Assembly (NCBI GenBank): GCA_028023455.1
Contig: JAQFVV010000037.1
Coordinates: 682,001-746,000, forward strand
Origin: Epiperipatus broadwayi
Lineage: Eukaryota > Onychophora > Udeonychophora > Euonychophora > Peripatidae
Direction of reading: 5' to 3'
Length of the DNA: 64,000 nucleotides
This document shows, in pieces, positions 58,150-64,000 of this stretch (within the stretch, counting starts at the first letter, position 1; every line of letters starts with the position of its first letter). The notes below the pieces were generated by a model. The model was given only the letters and a program-made list of their open reading frames with translations, did no database searches and had not been told where the DNA came from. A program made the translations under genes and the position numbers.

Positions 58150-60430
58150 TATTACTAATTTCAGCTAATAATTATTTAATACAAATATTTTTATATCTAT
58201 AATTGCTTCACTCCATGCTTTAAACATTATTAGCTATTCATTTCCTGTAACTTTAAACCCGATACTTTAAGATGTTAACATTTAATCTACACAAACTTTT
58301 GTTAAAAATTATATTTTAAATTTAATAAAATGATTAATAATTACAACAGACAAATTATTTGCTAATATGAAAAAAATATAAAGCATCAAAAATAATATTA
58401 ATTACAATCATTATTAGTACCAGATAACAACACATCATTCAGAACTTAGTAATTGCTTAAATAAATATTTTTACTGATATATATTGCTTTCTAATTGTTA
58501 CTGCATGAATTTAATTATTTTATAGCAAATGGGTTATATTTATTACCATAATAAATTTAAATAAATAAGCTTAATATATTACTATTGAGAATTTTTCTGC
58601 TTAAAACTGAACATTTTCTATAATATTTTTTAGCATTGCTATACATCATATACCAAGATACATATGGACTTTTTCTTATTAAAGCTATTTGTTCTTTTCA
58701 TCTCATGCAATTGCTTTTTAGTTTTTCAACATATATCCATCTTTAAATTATCTTGAAGTTTGTTACATTAAACTCCATATTGTTTGTTCCCCTTTTATAA
58801 TTTTATTTTTGTCCCTTTTAATTTTACATTTCTTTCATCATCAGATTCATTTTAAGAACATTGCAACTTACAAGTTTTTAGATTATATTTGATTTGTTCT
58901 CATTAATGACCTTTTTACCTTCTCAATCTCTATGTATCTATCCAGTAATAATAAACCTTTTTCAAACTTGTTATATATAGGGTATCAAAATTTCTCCCTA
59001 ACAACTTGGATGTGTAGACGTAAAATTTCTGGAGTAATTAGATGCAGGAATTATTTCCCATTATCATCTTTCCCATATAGTATTAACAGAAACGTATTGA
59101 CAAGGAAAAAAAAAACCCTATTTTTACAATTACATGAAAATTTTCACGAATGAATTATATTTCTGAATATTTATTTATTTCTTCTATTTTTTTCTTTTAA
59201 ATTAATAAAAAAAGTTTTATATTTGATTTTAAAGGTAAATCAAACTATTACTTTTCCTCTATAATTATATAATAAGTTCATACATACCTATATTTGTTTA
59301 ATAAACTTCACTATTTAATTATTACTCTACACAAATATATCTCCATCTGATCATTTTTGCAAACAAATTTGGTTATGTATATTATCCTATGATTGTTAAG
59401 CTAAGAAAATTTATATAGTTTTAAAAAATCTTCTTAACTATTTCTTTTTTTAATAATTTAAACAATAAAAAAAAAACTATGAATATATTATGATAATCTC
59501 AAGATTTGTTTTTCCATATGAGGAAATGACTGACAGGAAATTATAAATAGTTAAAAAAAAAAAAAGTATGACAAAAACCAAAAAAATAAATTTATTTTTC
59601 AACCATCTTCACTAATATTCATCACTTTACTAACTACAGAAAGTTAGCAGCATTGTTTATTTTCCCAGCCATTTGCATACCATTCATCATCAGGTGAAAA
59701 TTATTGTGCTTCATATGAGATTTTTCATATAAATAGCAAATATAGATGATACTAGATTTTATCTGACCTTTGCAAATGTAATTATTGTCTTTAAGGGGGT
59801 CAATCTGTAATCATTACATAGATCAGCAATTTTAGACTCATAAGTTAATTAAATATCAATAATATGACTCATTTAGCATTCACAGAGATCTGAGATCCCA
59901 TAGGCTTAAGAAACTAATATCAAATTTTTTATCAGTTAATCTTTAATATCATTCCATTTTAAAAGTTCTATTTGCAAGAAGAAAATTAGAATTGGTATAT
60001 ATTTTCATAATTCACAGGGCATCACGATACTTTGACAGACAATAAATCATTAGTTGTCTTCCCATGGCATATTCACAAGTCACTTCAAATTACATTAGAC
60101 AAATCATCTTTTTCTTACATATTAAAACTTTCATAACTTTTAGCTTCCTTAAGAATTTTTTTTTCCCTTATAACTTTTGTATTCTAATGTATCTCTCATT
60201 ATTTTTCTGTCTATAAAATTGTGTCCAATTTCTTCATGATCGGTCATTTTTTCAGCAATTCTTTTTGCTGCTTAAATTTTTCTAACCTTACATTAATACT
60301 AAGCATCAAATTATTTGCATGACATATTTTACTGGGCAGTAAATAATGACAATTTTATCTTACATTTTAAAAACAAAATAAAAGCATAATAAAATCAACA
60401 TGAGCTTTAAATACCAGAGTAAAAAAGCAA
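58150..60430. other. AT-rich DNA, no gene recognised
   Basis: No exon, RNA gene or named repeat seen. Long A/T runs throughout. Confidence 0.5.
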
Positions 60431-60439
60431 AAATTGGAA

Positions 60440-60800
60440 TAAGGATTTGGATTGTAAATGTAATTTAAATGGAGATGAGAAAAGAGTATCAAACACTTAT
60501 GTTTTTTGAATATAGAATGTAAAAAAAAAAAGGATAATTGCAAATTATACAGAAAGTAATGGAGAAATTTAAGGATAAGAGGAATCAAACAGGTAGAAAT
60601 ATGAGAGTAAGATAATGGAATTAATAAAGTTTTTATTAAAATAAGATATGGGGGGCAAGATAAGGACCAGGACTGAAAAAATAATTGAATAAGATGTAGC
60701 TGAGTTTATTGTGGTATGTAAGAATTTTAAAGGTAGTGAATGTTTAATGTGGCTATCAGAGTTTCTAGTCCTATATCCTAACATACAGAAACTTCCAACA
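60440..60800 (+). mobile_element. Possible LINE C-terminal remnant
   Basis: The translation gives DLDCKCNLNGDEKRVSNTYV then FFEYRM, which resembles a decayed Cys/His knuckle (C.C...ET.EHLFFECRM) as in the fragment at 42700. No clear tail was seen. Confidence 0.25.
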
Positions 60801-62428
60801 TCCTTTAAGATGTCATTTTACATTGTTTAACAGGCACTTTAAACACAAGACTGATGATTCACAAATACTGAGTCCTCAAAAACTAAATCTCAGAAAAAGT
60901 TTTTAGTATCTTATGAATATTACTTTTGATTGAGAGCCTCATAGCGAGATGAAAGTGTAGACACAATCCTGTTTATATATTGATGTCTAGAATAGTGTCT
61001 AAGACCCTCTAAATTCCATCTCAAAAGCTTCTACGATTTTTTTCTCTCCTTAATAGTTTAAGTCTCTCCTTAACATAAAGCAAGGCTAGATAAAAACTTC
61101 AGCAAAAATTCTTAATTTCGCAAAATAATTTATTCTTTTGTAAAAAAAATAAATCTACTTAACCAATGCCATTCCTATTTTAATTTCTTTCTCATCTACT
61201 GTCATTACTTAACCATCGTTTATAAATAGTTAGCTTATTAATATATTTACCTTCATCTCTTTTTCTATAGCTTTAGTTTGATTCTTGTAACATGCATGTT
61301 TTCCTCTCTCAGACAAATTGAGATAACTTAGCAGCAGTCAGAAGATGTTAACACTTTATAATCAGCTATGGCTTACCCATATTATTAAGATTTATCCTAA
61401 AATCTCAATATTTAAACTAAATAATCGTAAAGTTTAATGAACTCTTTATCATTCACAAACATAATTAAAATAATACATAAAATGGCACTACTAGATAAGC
61501 ATTAATTTACCATATAATCAATTACTCTGTAGTAGAATGACATTCAATAACCAAAATGTTCAGATTGAGCTCAACAATCCCATTCAATATTACAGAGATT
61601 TTTATTTTTATTTTTCTCAAATGAGAATCAATCCTGAAACTTTAGCTCTTGAATCTACCTAATAGAGAGCACTTACTAAGATATAATCATCGCATGATCA
61701 TGGTTTTACTTAGCTATCTATACATATACAACACTGTAATGAATATTTCAAATGACAATTTTTTAATAAATCAACAAAACAAAAAAATATTAATATTGAC
61801 AATTTAAATAAACAATTGGTATGATCAGCATCTAATAAAATAAATGAATTTTGGTATAGAAATTCAGAATAAAAAATTTCCATAATCACAACTTTAGAAA
61901 AGCAGAAAAAAAGAAGATAAAAAATATATATATAGGGAACTAAATATATTACAAAACTATTTAATACATAACAGAATATAACAGTGTAGATGGATTCCAG
62001 GACAAACAAATCAAGTGAGTTAAAAATTATAAATTATTCATAAAGAAAATAGATCTCATTGAAAGGGAAATATGAATACAGATATGACGTGAATGAAAAA
62101 AAAAAAATAGATAACACAAAATAGACTGTATAATAATTAAGAGGATTGTATAAGCTTTATCAGAAATGAAAGATGGAAAAATTACACAAAATTTAAGATT
62201 CCAGTGAAATCATAAAAGTCTATAAATAAATGATTTAAGAAAATTAATAGATGTTTGTAATATAATGTAGGAGTCATGAAGGGCTATGAAATGTGAGGAT
62301 TATTTAATAATTAATGGAGTTTCATACATAGCTAAAATACTGTTAGCTTTTTTATCTGAAGAAAATTTGATTTTAGTAAAGGTAAAAATAATGATTAAAA
62401 TGGCAAGATCCAATGTTAAGATAAATGG
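60801..62428. other. AT-rich DNA, no gene recognised
   Basis: The 99-codon minus frame at 61710-62009 is Phe/Ile/Leu-rich with no recognisable motif and is taken as chance. Confidence 0.45.
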
Positions 62429-63228
62429 GTGCTGATATAGTATGCACTTGTCCCCATTTTGAATTCTATCACTCACCCAAAATCCCCGGTGACACATTCA
62501 AGCAATATATGACATCGATTATCAACATGTGATTTCAAAAAAAGATGGTTACAAAATCACAAATTTCATCATTAATTAAAAAATCAAAATGCAAAGTTTG
62601 AAATTGTCAAGTATTTAAAAATCAAAATCCTAATTTTGATCAATATTTAACATTTAATAAAAAATAAAAATCAAATAATGTGAGTAAATACTTTGCATTA
62701 AGATATGTTATCACAATTTACATAAATCTTTCAAAAATTAAAATGCAATTTACGTTTGTTATAAGCCTATAAAAGAAATCAAAAGGCAATTTACGTTTTC
62801 TACTTTAAAATAAAAAACCTAATTACTCTACTTTTCAGAAATTCTTTGTTCACTACTGTTGATCACTTGAAGGTTGTTTTTTTTTTAAAGTAATATAAAC
62901 TCCATAACCTTACTAATATTGTTTTTAATAGTTAGCTAATACGTATTTAGTTGGTATATGCACTTGTGTTGACCGAAAACTAGTTTAAGATTTTTTTTTC
63001 AATACTTTATTTCTTAACTAGAAGATAAAGAACACAAATTAATTTAAATTGGCTAGATGATTACAAATACATTAAATTTAAAAATAAAGTACAATTGTTA
63101 TATAATATGACCTTCATGATTAGTATGCTTATTGACAATTGATGTCATTTATCGCTTGAATGTGTCAACAGGGATTTTGGGTGAGTTATAAAATTCAAAA
63201 TGGCGGCGAACGTGTACTATACCAGCAC
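62429..63228. mobile_element. 800-bp element with about 90-bp terminal inverted repeats
   Basis: The left arm (62429-62517) starts GTGCTGATATAGTATGCAC and the right arm (63141-63228), inverted, starts GTGCTGGTATAGTACACG. Both continue through CCATTTTGAATT, ACTCACCCAAAATCCC and GACACATTCAAGC. The inner 620 bases are AT-rich and non-coding. It looks like a MITE. No clear target duplication was seen at its edges, so the superfamily is open. Confidence 0.75.
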
Positions 63229-63244
63229 GAAAAATGTATAGATA

Positions 63245-63690
63245 TCATTATCATCAACCATTATCAATCCACTGCAGAATAAAGGTCTCTCCAAGTTCAA
63301 TCTATCTTCTCTGATCTCTAGCCTCTCCTCTACCCATCACCCTTGCACCCTTTCTTATTTCATCCATCCATCTCACATGTAGTCTCTTTCTGGGTCTTTT
63401 ACAGTCTCTTGGAATCAATCCAGTTTAATATTTTAATTGTCCATCTATTATCATCTCTTCTAACAATATGTCCAGCCCAACTCAGTCTTTTATTCTTTTA
63501 ATGATCTCAATAACATCTGTTTGTTATCTTACCCATGCATTGCGTTTTTGATCTCTTCTTTTTACTCCTAACATGCATCTCACCATACTTCTTTGAGTGG
63601 TCTGACTCTATGTATTGCTCTCTTATTAAGTGTTCAAATCTCAGATCCATAAGTAAAAGCTGGTAAAACACATTTATTTGTAATTATAGA
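63245..63690 (-). mobile_element. RTE-type LINE, copy 3, 3' end, inverse
   Basis: Minus-strand translation: IKRLSWAGHIVRRDDNRWTI, NWIPRDCKRPRKRLHVRWMD and EIRKGARVMG, ending with CTGCAGTGGATTGATAATGG as in copy 2. This is the least decayed C-terminus of the three and fixes the family consensus. It starts directly beyond the 800-bp inverted-repeat element. Confidence 0.8.
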
Positions 63691-64000
63691 GTATTCTCCC
63701 CTAAAACAACTGATACTAAATAACTGAAGTATTCTCTATGCTGTATGACTACAGTTATCTCATAATGTTGCCTTTGTTGATATATAATTATTGTTGAAAA
63801 GGCAAATGATAGGTTAAATTGAATAACTTGTGTTCATATATATTTTTTATTGTACCGGTTCAGACATATTTTAAAAATAAAGCTGCTCCGATCTTACAAG
63901 TTTTTTTTAAAAACACACACTTTATATATATATATTGAAAAAGAAAATAAAAAAATGTGCCTAGTATTGTTTTGTATTTTTGTATTTGTGTAAATTAATA
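63691..64000. other. AT-rich DNA, no gene recognised
   Basis: Simple AT-rich sequence with a TATATATA run near 63924-63935. Nothing else seen. Confidence 0.5.

Noticed and set aside
63191-63225. AAAATGGCGGCGAACG as a promoter or YY1-type start motif
   Set aside because: It is part of the right terminal inverted repeat of the 800-bp element; the left arm has the diverged equivalent (CCATTTTGAATT region).

Overview
The window is very AT-rich eukaryotic DNA (well over 70 % A+T by eye) with long introns, many degenerate retroelements and one recognisable protein-coding gene. The gene is the ubiquitin-conjugating enzyme UBE2K (E2-25K), read on the minus strand. Its C-terminal exons are at 7051-7122 and 9835-9899 and its catalytic-domain exons at 19511-19674 and 22533-22615. 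Residues after the catalytic core (LTAKHW, YAGG) look like arthropod UBE2K, so an arthropod or another low-GC invertebrate is the best guess; I cannot name a species. The N-terminal exons (about residues 1-72) were not found and probably lie beyond 64 kb.

Layout. 1-6.6 kb: featureless AT-rich flank downstream of the gene. 6.6-30 kb: UBE2K. Its 9.6-kb intron holds a broken LINE (copy A), which is split by a hAT transposon, which in turn contains a 2.1-kb repeat of unknown class. 17.8-23.5 kb is repeated almost exactly at 24.0-30.7 kb, either side of a 500-N gap. Both copies carry the same two exons with only synonymous differences, and each copy ends at the gap. This is best read as two allelic contigs placed head to tail (false duplication). 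The second allele also carries a 957-bp TA-flanked Tigger-like insertion absent from the first. 30.7-34.9 kb: a second copy of the 2.1-kb repeat between two 1.04-kb direct repeats. 35.6-36.8 kb: a 475-bp tandem element plus an inverted monomer. 36.9-43.3 kb: an RTE-type LINE, a Penelope-like element with a 560-bp terminal inverted repeat, and LINE tails. 48.6-49.7 kb: a terminal-inverted-repeat element with an internal minisatellite. 52.0-56.5 kb: LINE copy B flanked by pieces of a small ribozyme-like repeat. 57.0-58.1 kb and 63.2-63.7 kb: further RTE fragments. 62.4-63.2 kb: an 800-bp inverted-repeat element.

The most interesting signal is a set of type I hammerhead-ribozyme-like motifs (CUGANGA core, short helix II, GAAA, minimal helix III, NUH site) in three unrelated-looking repeat families: the Penelope-like inverted repeat (41.6 and 42.0 kb), a short repeat around LINE copy B (52.0 and 56.3 kb), and a tRNA-like-tailed element that occurs head to head (22.1/29.3 kb) and in tandem (35.6-36.6 kb). 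This pattern recalls retrozymes and Penelope elements. The motifs were read by eye; no folding, alignment or database search was possible.
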